Assembly: GCF_001306115.1 (NCBI RefSeq) | Contig: NZ_LGCL01000023.1 | Span: 1 to 64,000, forward strand | Source of the DNA: Ornatilinea apprima | GTDB taxonomy: Bacteria > Chloroflexota > Anaerolineae > Anaerolineales > Anaerolineaceae | DNA length: 64,000 nt | Direction: 5' to 3' | Shown: in pieces, positions 47,060 through 56,814 of the stretch | Layout: the number at the start of each line of letters is the position of its first letter | Numbering within the stretch: position 1 is the stretch's first letter | Program-made: the position numbers and the translations under genes | The notes under the pieces: model-generated | Told to the model about the DNA's origin: nothing | The model's input: only the letters and a program-made list of their open reading frames with translations | Databases searched by the model: none

Positions 47060-49096
47060 CTATTTTGCCGAGCGCAAGCCGATGATATTCCCTTCCGTGT
47101 CCTGGATCAGGCAAATGTACCCCAGTTGTCCCATTTCAAATTTGGGCTGCAAGACGATGCCGCCAGCGGCCTGGACACGGCTGATAGCCTGGTCCAAATC
47201 ATTCAACTGAAAGTAAACAACTGTTCCCTGTCCCGAAGGCTGGCTATTTTCGTTTTGGATCAGCCAACCCGCAGCACCGGAGGCATTACTTTTTTCTGGA
47301 AAGGCTGCAAATTTGACATCCCCAAAACTCATGGCGAATAAATTGGTACCCAAGACCTGTTCATAAAAGGCTCTGGCGCGGTCAAGATCCTGAACCGGGA
47401 TATCCAACCAGGTGACCACGTTCTGGCCCTTGGTTTCAGGTTTCTCTTTGGACGGGTCATGAACCGAGCGCAAGCCGATGATGTTCCCTTCCGTGTCTTG
47501 GATCAGGCAGATGTACCCCAGTTGCCCCATTTCAAATTTGGGCTGCAAGACGATGCCGCCAGCGGCCTGCACGCGGCTGATGGCCTGGTCCAAATCATCC
47601 ACCTGAAAATAGACAACTGTTCCCTGTCCCGTAGGCTGGTTATTTTCGTTTTGGATCAGCCAACCCGCAGCACCGGAGGCATTACTTTTTTCTGGAAAGG
47701 CTGCAAATTTGACCTCACCGAAACTCATCCCGAATAATTTGATATCCAAGACCTGTTCATAAAAAGCTTTGGCGCGGTCAAGATCCTGAACCGGGATATC
47801 GAACCAGGTAACCACATTCTGGCCCTTGGTTTCAGGTTTCTCTTTGGACGGGTCGTAAACAATTTTCCCCGATTGAAAAACATAGACAATTCTGCGAATT
47901 TCTGAGATGTTGCTGGTCGGGTCGCCATCCACCAGAACCAAATCAGCGATTTTTCCTTGTTCAATCGTGCCAATCTCATTTGCTAGTCCCAGGTGTTGAG
48001 CGGCATTGCTGGTCGCCGCGATGATAATCTGCATCGGGGTCATGCCTGCCTGCTGCATCAACTCCATTTCCTCAATCTCGGCCGCGCCGCCAGTTTGGAA
48101 GGAGCAGTTCATATCGGTGCCCATCGCAATCGAAACACCCGCATCAGAAAAATCTTTCAGGTTTTGCATGGAGATGGGAAGTTTTTGCGCATCGGTCGAG
48201 GTTTGCAGGATTTGCAGCGTGGGCACAAAGAAAGCTTGTTTCTCGATGAGCAACTGCGGCAAGGCATCGCCTGTCAGGCGCATCCCCACCAGACCATGCT
48301 CGATGCCGTCGGCCCCGGCTTCCAGTGCCTCCATCGCGTCCTGCTCATACCAGACATGCACGGTAGCGCGCAGGTTTTGTTTGTGCGCCTCATCGATGAC
48401 GGCTCGCAACACCTCTTCAGAGAGTTTTTGAACCACAACCGGCTGGTCAAAAGTCTCCATCTCGCCGCCCTGATAAGACAGCTTGATGGCATCAATCTTC
48501 CTGGCGGCCAATTCGCGTACCTTTTCCCGGGCAATCTCGGCGTCGTCCACTTCAATGGACATCTGCGCGCGCGACCAGGGATCATCGGCAGTCAGGGTCA
48601 GCGCGGGATGCCCGTCTGGGGCGGTGAAATTGGGGCCAACAGTGAGCAGCCGCGGGCCAGGAATTTTCTGATCTTGCAGTTGTTGTCGTAATTCCAGAAC
48701 AATGTCGAGCGGGTCATTCAGTGACTTGATCGTAGTGACCCCATGTTTCAAGAAGTTATTCATCTGTGTGGGAATCTGGTTCTCCAGCAATGCGCGGTAA
48801 GCCGCTTCGCCTTTGTCAAAGCTGTAGAAAATATGCAAATGAGCATCAATGAGACCCGGCATCAGGCTTTTTCCGGTGCCATCAATGATCTGCGCACCGC
48901 TGATGTTCACCGCCTCGGTCGAAATGGTTTGAATAAGGCCATCCTTAATCACAACCGAGGCTGTTGGCAAAATTTTTCCATTGCCGACGATGACGCGAAC
49001 ATTCTTTATAACGATTGTTTCCGGAGTTCCTGATGAACAGCCTGCCATTCCAAAAGTGAAGGCAAATATAAGTAAGATGGGAATAAATTTTTTCAT
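47060..49096 (-). CDS. Lipoprotein amidohydrolase fused to two glyoxalase-like domains
   Basis: Residues 1-20 form a lipoprotein signal ending FGMAGC. Residues 30-410 are an amidohydrolase barrel with DAHLHIF, KLSYQGG, ATVHVWYE, GIEHGL and GTDMN, giving a usual two-metal site. From about 415 there are two copies of a VOC/glyoxalase domain (WFDIPVQDLDRAKAFYEQVL) of 132 residues each, almost identical to each other. Both carry the NASGAAGWLIQ block. Such domains bind metals or small ligands. The two copies arise from an exact-length 396 bp tandem duplication. The start has AAGGAG upstream. Substrate is unknown. Confidence 0.8.
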   Translation of the reverse strand: MKKFIPILLIFAFTFGMAGCSSGTPETIVIKNVRVIVGNGKILPTASVVIKDGLIQTISTEAVNISGAQIIDGTGKSLMPGLIDAHLHIFYSFDKGEAAYRALLENQIPTQMNNFLKHGVTTIKSLNDPLDIVLELRQQLQDQKIPGPRLLTVGPNFTAPDGHPALTLTADDPWSRAQMSIEVDDAEIAREKVRELAARKIDAIKLSYQGGEMETFDQPVVVQKLSEEVLRAVIDEAHKQNLRATVHVWYEQDAMEALEAGADGIEHGLVGMRLTGDALPQLLIEKQAFFVPTLQILQTSTDAQKLPISMQNLKDFSDAGVSIAMGTDMNCSFQTGGAAEIEEMELMQQAGMTPMQIIIAATSNAAQHLGLANEIGTIEQGKIADLVLVDGDPTSNISEIRRIVYVFQSGKIVYDPSKEKPETKGQNVVTWFDIPVQDLDRAKAFYEQVLDIKLFGMSFGEVKFAAFPEKSNASGAAGWLIQNENNQPTGQGTVVYFQVDDLDQAISRVQAAGGIVLQPKFEMGQLGYICLIQDTEGNIIGLRSVHDPSKEKPETKGQNVVTWLDIPVQDLDRARAFYEQVLGTNLFAMSFGDVKFAAFPEKSNASGAAGWLIQNENSQPSGQGTVVYFQLNDLDQAISRVQAAGGIVLQPKFEMGQLGYICLIQDTEGNIIGLRSAK
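47070..47861. repeat. Tandem duplication of 396 bp
   Basis: The block beginning GAGCGCAAGCCGATGAT at 47070 recurs at 47466, exactly 396 bases later, with high identity across about 390 bases. The period of 132 codons keeps the reading frame and duplicates one glyoxalase-like domain. The few differences suggest a recent event with some drift. Confidence 0.85.
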
Positions 49097-49358
49097 TTTA
49101 ATGACTCCTTATTATGTAATCATAACGGTGAAGCGGATAATGCCCACTATACCATTGGAGAATTATCGACTGGTCAGTAGGTCAGTCCTGTTGAGCGTTT
49201 TTCCAATCGGATTTACAAATTCAATGACAAGTCATTAACCAAGTACTCCTCAAATAAGCGAAGAACCATATCAGAACACCCTTGATTGAAATTTGAGTTA
49301 ATGTTTTCATTATTTTCGTCTTAACCGATTGGATGATTGGCTGAGAGTCTTGTTCAGA

Positions 49359-49589
49359 TTAATGGTTGGTCACCTGTCGGACCGAGAGGAGCTGAAGTCC
49401 CAAGTCACGGATCCGTTCTAATACTCCGTGAAGTTCGGCCTGGTCGATTACCGGCCCAACCATGATGGTGTTGCCGTTCTCATCCGAACTCAAGTCAAAA
49501 CCGGCAAACCAATCCGACCAGGCAGGTGCCAGTGAACCTTTGACTTGGATTTCGAAGATTGCTACTGAATCTGTGTGAGATATTGTCAT
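49359..49589 (-). CDS. Small conserved-looking protein (76 aa)
   Basis: I do not recognise the family with confidence. The chain has a beta-alpha-beta look (IFEIQVKGSLAPAWSDWF, then NGNTIMVGPVIDQAELHGVL and IRDLGLQLLSV), as in small ligand-binding or anti-sigma-like proteins. A strong AGGAGA lies 7 bases before the ATG. It is followed by an open region and the MalT-like regulator gene upstream, which may be related. Confidence 0.65.
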   Translation of the reverse strand: MTISHTDSVAIFEIQVKGSLAPAWSDWFAGFDLSSDENGNTIMVGPVIDQAELHGVLERIRDLGLQLLSVRQVTNH

Positions 49590-49726
49590 AAACTCTCCTG
49601 GAAAATGCTTTTGCTCTACTTAACAAATCTTTATTGATTGGATTATAGAAAATGCTCCCTGTCTTGTCGTCCACCTGAAACGGGTGAAAGAGCCTGCGCG
49701 GGTGTATTTTCGGGTGTATTTGCGCA

Positions 49727-49760
49727 ATAAAAAACCGGCGGACGGAAATGCCCACCGGTT
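49727..49760 (-). terminator. Intrinsic terminator of the MalT-like regulator
   Basis: On the minus strand AACCGGTGGGCA pairs with TCCGCCGGTT around a short loop, followed by TTTTTTATT. It lies 31 bases after the stop of the regulator gene. Confidence 0.75.
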
Positions 49761-49790
49761 GAAGAAAACGTGTATTCCTGAGAGAAGGAT

Positions 49791-52544
49791 TTAGAGAATG
49801 CCCAACTTTCGGGCTTCAATAATGGCTTTCGCGCGACTGGTCACGCCCAGTTTGGCAAAAACATGATTGATATGCCGTTTGACCGTGCTGACGGCCACGA
49901 CAAGTTGGCCTGCAATTTCGGAATTCGTCATCCCTCGCGCCAGACAAACCAACACTTCCATCTCGCGCTCGGTCAGTGGTTCAACCAAACTGCCAACAGA
50001 CCCGGCTTCCGCAACAGTCAATCCAGCCGCCGGAACTCCTGAGAGCTGAATGGTATGAGTATGAGGATCCACCGTATAACCCATCGCCGAGAGCAGCCGG
50101 ATAGCATAGTTCAGGTGTGCTGTTTGATGCCGCGTCACCATTTCCACCAGCAAGGCGGCCACCCCAGCCCCCTCATCAATAATTGAGCGCACGTATTCTT
50201 CTGGTTCGGCAAGCGCCAGCGCCTGATCCAGGATTTTCAAGGCGGCTTGATTCTCACCCAGACCACTCCGAGCCAATGCTTGCAAAACCCATATCTGAAT
50301 CTGTGCGCCAACCCGGCCGCTATCTTGGGTTGATGTGTGCAGACGCTCTAATAGCTCCAGCGCAGCTTTCTCGCGTCCTGCCGCCACCCAAACTCGCGCA
50401 ATGGCAATATTTCCAACTTCGCGCAGGTAGGGTAATGGTTCGTTAATATTAATTTTTTCCTGCTCCTTTTCTGCCCAACGAAGAGCAGCCGCCAGGTTGC
50501 TGATGCCAGGATGCAACCACAAACGAACCCGGCACCGTTTTGCATTCGCATCGTGCCAGTCAGGCAGATGATAGAACCGGACAAATTCATCGGCTTTATC
50601 ACAGGTTGTTTGGGCCGCGGAGAGATCCCCCTGTGCCAGGCAAACCTGGCATAATGCCTGGTAGGCTTGGGTTGCAGCCGCTGTGTTTCCCCACCCACCC
50701 TCTTGAGCACAACCCTCCTGGGCAAATTGCCTGGCAAGATCCAGGTGATTCCACTCATAATGGAGTTCGCTTAAAGCCGCCAGGGGACGCATGGAAAGAG
50801 GCAATCGATGGCCGTCGGAATCAATCGCCAATTGCAGAGCCTCGTGGAAAGTTTTCTCTGCCTGGTGTAAACGACCAAGCGCCATCTCTTGTACACCCAG
50901 GGAAGTCAGAGAGGGCACTGCTACATTAAGGTTATGCGACATCGCCCCCAGCCGACCAGACTCTCTTAATGCCTGGCACGCACTCGGCAAATCATTGACC
51001 ATCAAGGAGGCCACCCCCAGGTTGTAGTAAGCGGTGGCCCGCAAAAAAACATTTTCTTCACTGATGATTGCAAGGGCATTTTGTGCCGCTTCAATGGCTC
51101 TCGGAGCGTCCAGAGTCTTGCCTGCCATAAAAGCGCGGATGGCCGCCACGGTCTCACGCAAGAGTTGACTGTTATTCGGTTCTCCTTTCAGATGGTGCTC
51201 GACGGCACTTAAATAGGTCTCAACCGGCTGAGCCTCGCCAGTCAAAACCAGGTACCAGGCTTGATAAAGGCTCAACAAAGGCCGGGCGAGTACAAGATCA
51301 TCGGGCACCGCCGCCAACCACTCTCCGATTCTCACGATATAACCCTGTAAAATCAAATCATGTGCCCTGGTTTCGATCAAATCAGCTGCCCGGTTATAGT
51401 CGTTTGCCCGAATAGCATGCCAGAGCGCTTCCGAGATTAAACCTTGCTGCTCAAACCAACAACTTGCGCGCTGGTGTAAGTCATCGACCTGGTTCCCCAT
51501 CGATCGTGCTAATTGGTGGCGCAAAAGATCAGCAAAAAGGTGATGGTAGCGAAACCATCGGCGTTCATCATCCAGCGATATTAAGAATAAATTGTTGCGG
51601 TTGATATAAGCTAAGCAGTCTTCAGAAGAGCGAATACCCTGAGATGGCGTCTCTTGAGGCTTCCATACCGCATCGCAAAGCGAAGCCGACATACGGTTCA
51701 AGATGGATGTTTGCAAAAGGAATGCCTGAATCTCTGGAGGTTGACGCTGAAGAACCTCATCGATTAAATAGTCGAGAATATAGAGATGGCTCCCTGAAAA
51801 TGCTTGCACAAATCCATCAGGGTCGCTGGCGCCTCGCAGCGAGAGACCTGCAAGCTGCAATCCCACAATCCAGCCCTCGGTTCGCTTCTCTAATAAGGCC
51901 AGCATGTCGCTCGAAAGGTTCAAACCCATCACTTCCGATAAGAACTCCTCGGCTTCCGAGCGGCTAAACCGAAGCTGCGCCGACCGTACCTCGGTGAGCC
52001 AGAGACGGCTCCGTAGACGCGGCAACCCCAGGGGCGGGTCTGATCGGGTCGCGATGACCAGATGGATTTGTGATGGAAGATGCTCAATTAAAAAATTTAT
52101 AGCAGTGTGAATCGTTTCCAGCTTGATTACATGATAATCATCAAGTACGATGATCAACTCTTCTCGTCGTTCGACCAATTCATTGACCAGCCAGGCCAGA
52201 ATGGATTCGGTGGGAGGTGGTTGGGCTAAACGAATCGCGGCAATGATCGTCTCACCAAAATCTGGCCAGGCGATTTGAATGGTTGTCACAAGATACGCTA
52301 GAAAGCGGTTGATCTCGTTATCATTTTCATCCAACGATAACCATACAGCCGGCAGCTTGACCTGTCCCAGCCACTCAACCAAGAGCGTGGTCTTTCCGGA
52401 CCCAGCCTGAGCGGAGAGCAGGATCAGCGAGCTATTCAACCCCGCATTTAATTGATTGATCAAAGCTGGACGCGCCAGGGTTTTGTGCCGTGGCCGAGGT
52501 ATAAAGAGTTTCGTTTTAATTAATGCGTTAACAAACCGTTCCAT
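49791..52544 (-). CDS. MalT-like LuxR-family transcription activator (LAL/STAND)
   Basis: The 917-residue protein has a STAND NTPase with Walker A AQAGSGKTT (45-53) and Walker B IIVLDDYH near 130, a winged-helix region near 270-330, a long helical TPR-like sensor (about 420-800) and a LuxR-type HTH (850-915) with LTEREMEVLVCLARGMTNSEIA. Such regulators bind an inducer and ATP, oligomerise and activate promoters. The target is unknown; the small protein at 49359-49589 and the lipoprotein amidohydrolase lie immediately downstream. Confidence 0.88.
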   Translation of the reverse strand: MERFVNALIKTKLFIPRPRHKTLARPALINQLNAGLNSSLILLSAQAGSGKTTLLVEWLGQVKLPAVWLSLDENDNEINRFLAYLVTTIQIAWPDFGETIIAAIRLAQPPPTESILAWLVNELVERREELIIVLDDYHVIKLETIHTAINFLIEHLPSQIHLVIATRSDPPLGLPRLRSRLWLTEVRSAQLRFSRSEAEEFLSEVMGLNLSSDMLALLEKRTEGWIVGLQLAGLSLRGASDPDGFVQAFSGSHLYILDYLIDEVLQRQPPEIQAFLLQTSILNRMSASLCDAVWKPQETPSQGIRSSEDCLAYINRNNLFLISLDDERRWFRYHHLFADLLRHQLARSMGNQVDDLHQRASCWFEQQGLISEALWHAIRANDYNRAADLIETRAHDLILQGYIVRIGEWLAAVPDDLVLARPLLSLYQAWYLVLTGEAQPVETYLSAVEHHLKGEPNNSQLLRETVAAIRAFMAGKTLDAPRAIEAAQNALAIISEENVFLRATAYYNLGVASLMVNDLPSACQALRESGRLGAMSHNLNVAVPSLTSLGVQEMALGRLHQAEKTFHEALQLAIDSDGHRLPLSMRPLAALSELHYEWNHLDLARQFAQEGCAQEGGWGNTAAATQAYQALCQVCLAQGDLSAAQTTCDKADEFVRFYHLPDWHDANAKRCRVRLWLHPGISNLAAALRWAEKEQEKININEPLPYLREVGNIAIARVWVAAGREKAALELLERLHTSTQDSGRVGAQIQIWVLQALARSGLGENQAALKILDQALALAEPEEYVRSIIDEGAGVAALLVEMVTRHQTAHLNYAIRLLSAMGYTVDPHTHTIQLSGVPAAGLTVAEAGSVGSLVEPLTEREMEVLVCLARGMTNSEIAGQLVVAVSTVKRHINHVFAKLGVTSRAKAIIEARKLGIL

Positions 52545-52945
52545 GACGATTCTCGCTCTTTAAGCGCTAGTCAAGTGGGTGGGTTCTTGCCCATGAATTT
52601 AATTATCAGGACAAAACAAGGGATTCTTACTGACGGAAAAATGTCCAAGTAGAGCAGCAACTAGAGCTCCGTCTGAAGATACCGTCGATTATATATTTGA
52701 AGTATATTTAATTATTCCTGAAATGCAAATGAGAATTCCATATTGGGTTGTTTGTCATTTTCCATATGGTCATGTCAGGTTTCATCCCACCATGGCTAGA
52801 TTTTCGATTCGACTTCAACCAGAAATAATCGATCCTTTGTATGGTTCCTAATCATGCAAAACCTATCGGAATCTCCACGGGTTGGAATACTACTGACAAA
52901 TCGAATTTGATATAAACAGCTGCTTTCAAGAGTTGTGTTCCAGGT
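52545..52945. other. Intergenic stretch, no gene seen
   Basis: This 400-base region separates the regulator gene from DUF4386 membrane genes. An open plus-strand frame near 52660-52850 lacks an ATG in a sensible place and has no family. It probably holds the regulator's promoter. Confidence 0.4.
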
Positions 52946-53641
52946 CTATATACGATGGCTAGCCGAAGGATTGAATCCCTTCACAATCAGCCAAACCGCC
53001 ATGACCATTTCCTGCAAGAAGATCGGGAAATTCAAAGCGAATTGAACCGGTGACATGGGATCAATCATCGCAAACAGACCCAATAAACCAGTAGAAATCA
53101 GATGCATCAGCACAGCAATGATTCCCCACACAGATAACCACCGTGGGATAAGTCTTTGTTGGAACAATCCATAGTAGAAGAGCAGCGCGCCCAAAGGAAA
53201 GACGATGGCGGTCAATTGGGAACTAATCTCGGCTTCTTTGAGCAGCATATTTCCCAGCACTTCAAAACTTGCGGCGTTTACAGGGCTTGCCTGTAGATAA
53301 GCCTGGCTGAGGGCGACCAGCATTAGCCAGCCGATAGCACCTCCCAAATAAGTGACTGTCTCCAACGCCCCTCTGATAATCAGGTAGCCAAGCGCGACAA
53401 TTTCATTGCGCTTCTTGAACACAGGAAACATCATCACCGGCACAAAGGCAAGAGCAAAACTCATCACCAACACCAACAAGGAGCCAAGAATCAATTGGTT
53501 CTGCTTCTCGGCGATTTTCACCAGATAATCCGGGGCATTCAATACAGGACCGGTCACCAGAAGACTCAATACACCCGCAACCGTCCCGATGATAAACAAA
53601 ACACCAACCATAAAAGCAGTTTTTCGGTTTTCTTCCATCAT
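52946..53641 (-). CDS. DUF4386 membrane protein
   Basis: About 231 residues with six predicted helices and the DUF4386 pattern (ALGYLIIRGALETVTYLGGAI, then LFYYGLFQQRLIPRWLS). The function of this family is unknown. Two adjacent ATG codons occur at 53641 and 53638. The next gene upstream is another membrane protein of similar plan, so the two probably form a unit. Confidence 0.75.
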   Translation of the reverse strand: MMEENRKTAFMVGVLFIIGTVAGVLSLLVTGPVLNAPDYLVKIAEKQNQLILGSLLVLVMSFALAFVPVMMFPVFKKRNEIVALGYLIIRGALETVTYLGGAIGWLMLVALSQAYLQASPVNAASFEVLGNMLLKEAEISSQLTAIVFPLGALLFYYGLFQQRLIPRWLSVWGIIAVLMHLISTGLLGLFAMIDPMSPVQFALNFPIFLQEMVMAVWLIVKGFNPSASHRI

Positions 53642-53663
53642 GACCTCACATTGAGAAAAATGG

Positions 53664-54326
53664 TTATGAATCAAATACATTGGAATTTTTCTGAAGCAAA
53701 GTGATTCCCAACCCGATGAACCACACCAACTGGGTAAGACCAAACACAGCGGTCAGATCATTGAGCGGCGGCACAGCAGAGAGCAAACCAACAAAACCGA
53801 CGGCCAATCCCAGATAATTGAGCGCTTTCGGCAGCCGGGCAGAGCGCAAAGCGGCCAGGCTGACCAGCAGTGTCCATAAACCACCCAGAATTTCCCCATT
53901 ACCGCTGCTCAATCCGGAAGATACCGATTCAATCGTCAACCAGATGGTTAATGCCTGACCTGCATCTTTTGGGTAGAGATCCAGCACGGTTTTCATTCCC
54001 ATGGTAAAGACCATTCCGCTGGCAATTAAGGTCCCCGCCCAGATCAATCCCAGAGCGGCAGCCGTTTGCATGACGGCCGGCGACCCGGTTTTCAAACGGT
54101 CGTACAGCGCCAGGTTCAGCACGACCAGCGCAAGACCAAAAACCACATAGGCGGCTGTGTACATGCCATACATACCCAGTTGGTTTTCAAGAAGAAATGC
54201 TAATTTTTCGTGAGGGTCGGTGATGCTGGGATAATTAGCGATGAAAAGAAAGAACACAATAGCTGCCAGATAAGCGGCTGCTTGGTACAGAGCGGCCGCG
54301 CCGCCCCATTTTTGTAACTTTTTCAT
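53664..54326 (-). CDS. DUF4386-like membrane protein
   Basis: A 220-residue protein with about six helices, similar in layout to its downstream neighbour: helix one near 12-30, then LALVVLNLALYDRL and LPKALNYLGLAVGFVGLL. The family is likely DUF4386 or a relative, with no known function. The ATG at 54326 has AAGGAG about 8 bases upstream. Confidence 0.65.
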   Translation of the reverse strand: MKKLQKWGGAAALYQAAAYLAAIVFFLFIANYPSITDPHEKLAFLLENQLGMYGMYTAAYVVFGLALVVLNLALYDRLKTGSPAVMQTAAALGLIWAGTLIASGMVFTMGMKTVLDLYPKDAGQALTIWLTIESVSSGLSSGNGEILGGLWTLLVSLAALRSARLPKALNYLGLAVGFVGLLSAVPPLNDLTAVFGLTQLVWFIGLGITLLQKNSNVFDS

Positions 54327-54485
54327 TTTTACTCCTTATGTAGATTGTGATTATTCCGGTTGATAACAACATGAAGCCAACTGCCTGCCAGCTGTTGGCG
54401 GCGTTCCTGAGTGGGCCGGATGACTTCTGCGGCCCTCGCTTATTCAATTGAATCAGATGGGGATTACGTAAGAAAGGTGTAACGA

Positions 54486-54716
54486 TTATCCAGTAGAGTC
54501 CTCCTCGCTGGTGTATGAGAACACCTCCTCCAGCGGCGCGCCAAACACAAGGGCGATTCGAAATGCCAGTTCCAATGAAGGGGCGTATTTCGCGCTTTCA
54601 ATCGCGTTGATCGTTTGGCGGGTAACACCCACCGCTTCAGCCAACTGCTCCTGGGTCATTTCGTTATGAAGAAAACGCAGCTTGCGAATATTGTTGCGAA
54701 CCTTACGTTTTTCCAT
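54486..54716 (-). CDS. XRE-family regulator (small HTH protein)
   Basis: A 76-residue Cro/C1-type HTH: MTQEQLAEAVGVTRQTINAIE is the classic helix-turn-helix, followed by a short dimer helix. The ATG at 54716 lies one base after the stop of the upstream membrane-protein gene. This regulator/membrane-protein pair is common; the regulator probably represses its own operon by binding the two ACAATATGT repeats around the promoter at 55224-55279. Confidence 0.85.
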   Translation of the reverse strand: MEKRKVRNNIRKLRFLHNEMTQEQLAEAVGVTRQTINAIESAKYAPSLELAFRIALVFGAPLEEVFSYTSEEDSTG

Positions 54717-54717
54717 T

Positions 54718-55179
54718 CTAGAATCCCCTTCGATATAAAACCATCTGAGAGATATCGCCAGCGATTTCAGCCACAATCGAAGACAAAATAAGCAGGCTGA
54801 ACATCACCAACGGGGGCTGACCAAAGGCGAAGGTGAGCATGGCTGCCAGCACACCAAAAGAGAAGGTTATATAGGTTACGCGCGTGCCTTTCAGAGAAAT
54901 CAGTTTGTCGCGCTCGTCTTCAATAAATTCAGAGGCAGGTGGTTCTTCCGCGCGCTGGGTCTTCACCGCATGGAAAATTGCGAGCAATATATTCGTGAGG
55001 ATATTGCCGATGATGTTAACAATAATCAGCGTGACGATGACCAATGCCCATAATGCAAAAATCCGGGTCGCAACCAGCTCGCCATTTCTCATCATTTGAA
55101 ACAGGTTGATCAGAAAGTAACCTAGAATCAAAATGTGGCTCATAAACGAGACAGCAATGGTTTTTTCTTGTTGAGACAT
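54718..55179 (-). CDS. Membrane protein paired with the XRE regulator
   Basis: A 153-residue protein with four helices in two pairs separated by an acidic loop ASEFIEDERDKLISLKG, typical of DUF2178-like proteins coupled to XRE regulators. Its role is unknown; it may sense membrane stress and release the regulator. The ATG at 55179, with AGAGG 7 bases upstream, is preferred over an in-frame GTG at 55185. Confidence 0.7.
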   Translation of the reverse strand: MSQQEKTIAVSFMSHILILGYFLINLFQMMRNGELVATRIFALWALVIVTLIIVNIIGNILTNILLAIFHAVKTQRAEEPPASEFIEDERDKLISLKGTRVTYITFSFGVLAAMLTFAFGQPPLVMFSLLILSSIVAEIAGDISQMVLYRRGF

Positions 55180-55223
55180 ATTCACCTCTTCTTATTCTTT
55201 ACCAGTTTCATTGCGTAAACTTC

Positions 55224-55279
55224 ATTATACATATTGTATATATATCTTTACTATTTGTCAAGTATTTTTTACATATTGT
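55224..55279 (-). promoter_or_regulatory. Strong promoter with ACAATATGT direct repeats
   Basis: On the minus strand TTGACA (55261-55256) and TACAAT (55238-55233) are separated by exactly 17 bases and precede the membrane-protein/XRE pair by about 45 bases. The nine-base sequence ACAATATGT occurs at 55279-55271 (upstream of -35) and at 55237-55229 (over the -10 region), 42 bases apart. They are likely operators for the XRE regulator. Confidence 0.65.
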
Positions 55280-55392
55280 AAATAAAGTTTTACTTTTCTA
55301 ATCAATCTTATGCGACAATAAAACGGCCGCAAGGCGACCGTTTTCCTCTTGATGAAACTGAATTGGATGAGAAAGCCTGGCGTATGTTTCAC

Positions 55393-56787
55393 TCAGCGAT
55401 TCAAGTTGGCGGATTCAATTACCTTTTGGGCTGGTTGCACCATTTGGCGTGTGATCTGTTGGTTAAAACCCTTACGGAAGGGTGGTATACGTAGTAAACC
55501 AAGCATGATGGAATTGGTGATTCGCGAAAGCCAATTGCGCTGTGGAAAGGTCTTATAAAAGCCCAATCGTTGGTACGCGTGGTGATCAGCCCGGAAAACC
55601 ATACGCAGGCGGCCCCAAATATCATCACGGAAGACCTTCAACCCACCTTCCCCAAGAAACGTCATCGGGCGGGTAGCGCGTGCCTCCGCCATTTGCACTG
55701 CAGAAACCATCAGCTGTTGCAGCAGCCGCTCGATTTCAGATGCATCACCATATTCATCACTGACCAGACCAACAATATTAGCCTGCTGAAATTCGGCGTA
55801 TCCATATAAAATTTCTTGTAGGTTTGGCAACTGGCTGACGGGACCGGAAATTACATAAGCAAGTTGTTTTCCAATCAACACCGGGGTGTGGGTATTGAAG
55901 AAAGAACGGTCAAAAAAAGTTTTCCAACGAGAGGAAAGGTAGCGATCAACAACCGTCCCCGCGTAGACCAGCACATCCGCAGTCATAATCGTTGTGCGAT
56001 AGAACTCGGTAAAACTGTCTTTCCCCTCAAACGAACAAACATTGTTGTACCCACAATGCAAGCATCCCTGGCAGCTGGATTTAATCTCAACCTGGTTAAG
56101 GTCAATTACCTGCACATTTCCAGAAATCGCCGCCTGGCATGTTTTAACCATTTCCTCGATGTTGCTGCCTGGCCGTCCGCCATCGTACACAATTACCACC
56201 TTCTTTTCTCCCGCATCAAGCATCGCGGATATCAGTGATGCCTTGTAGAGAAATTCACGTTGAGATAGGGGTGGATATTGCCGCTGTGTCAACGCCCTGG
56301 ATTCAATAGCGTGGAGAAACCGCTGCCCAAACTGTTTCAATTGGGTTCGGCCTTTTTCCTCAAGGAGATCAACCATATCGGGTGAAAATGCTTCAATATA
56401 CCGCATACCCCAATCGTCACAGATACCATGAATGTAGTTATGAGCAGTATGGTCAAAGAAATGAATGCTGGTAAAAAGTGAAGCGGCGTATTTTCCAGCG
56501 AAAGCATCCATCACTCCCCGTTCATTCACCAATTCAATAAAACGCTTGTAATGAGCATGCACAATGAGTATGTAGAGGGGAAATGCCCACAAAACTCCAT
56601 CCGCTAAACGCACGCGGGATATGATTTTGTCAAACTCCTGGGGGTCGGTCTCTATCTTTCGAATCTGTTGGGCAATATTTACCGATTCAAAAGAAACTTC
56701 AGGGTGAATCTTTTGCAGGTAATTTACATACTGCATGGTCACACTGATGCCCCCTTTGGGGCTTCCGTTCAACACGAGGATTTTCAT
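55393..56787 (-). CDS. Tandem flavodoxin-type NAD(P)H oxidoreductase
   Basis: The 464-residue protein contains two FMN-reductase-like domains: one at 1-190 (LVLNGSPKGGIS, WAFPLYILIVHAHYKRF) and another at about 195-380 with CQGCLHCGYNNVC, an iron-sulfur-flavoprotein type cysteine motif. The rest is a helical tail. It should accept electrons from NAD(P)H and pass them by flavin and perhaps an iron-sulfur cluster. GGAAAGGAA precedes the ATG. A PadR box lies about 30 bases upstream of its start, and the divergent-side PadR gene is its likely regulator. Confidence 0.8.
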   Translation of the reverse strand: MKILVLNGSPKGGISVTMQYVNYLQKIHPEVSFESVNIAQQIRKIETDPQEFDKIISRVRLADGVLWAFPLYILIVHAHYKRFIELVNERGVMDAFAGKYAASLFTSIHFFDHTAHNYIHGICDDWGMRYIEAFSPDMVDLLEEKGRTQLKQFGQRFLHAIESRALTQRQYPPLSQREFLYKASLISAMLDAGEKKVVIVYDGGRPGSNIEEMVKTCQAAISGNVQVIDLNQVEIKSSCQGCLHCGYNNVCSFEGKDSFTEFYRTTIMTADVLVYAGTVVDRYLSSRWKTFFDRSFFNTHTPVLIGKQLAYVISGPVSQLPNLQEILYGYAEFQQANIVGLVSDEYGDASEIERLLQQLMVSAVQMAEARATRPMTFLGEGGLKVFRDDIWGRLRMVFRADHHAYQRLGFYKTFPQRNWLSRITNSIMLGLLRIPPFRKGFNQQITRQMVQPAQKVIESANLNR

Positions 56788-56814
56788 AAGAGGTTCCTTT
56801 CCTTTATATCAATC

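Noticed and set aside
52660-52850. Plus-strand frame of about 60 codons in the 52.5-52.9 kb gap
   Set aside because: It has no suitable start codon and no recognisable product.
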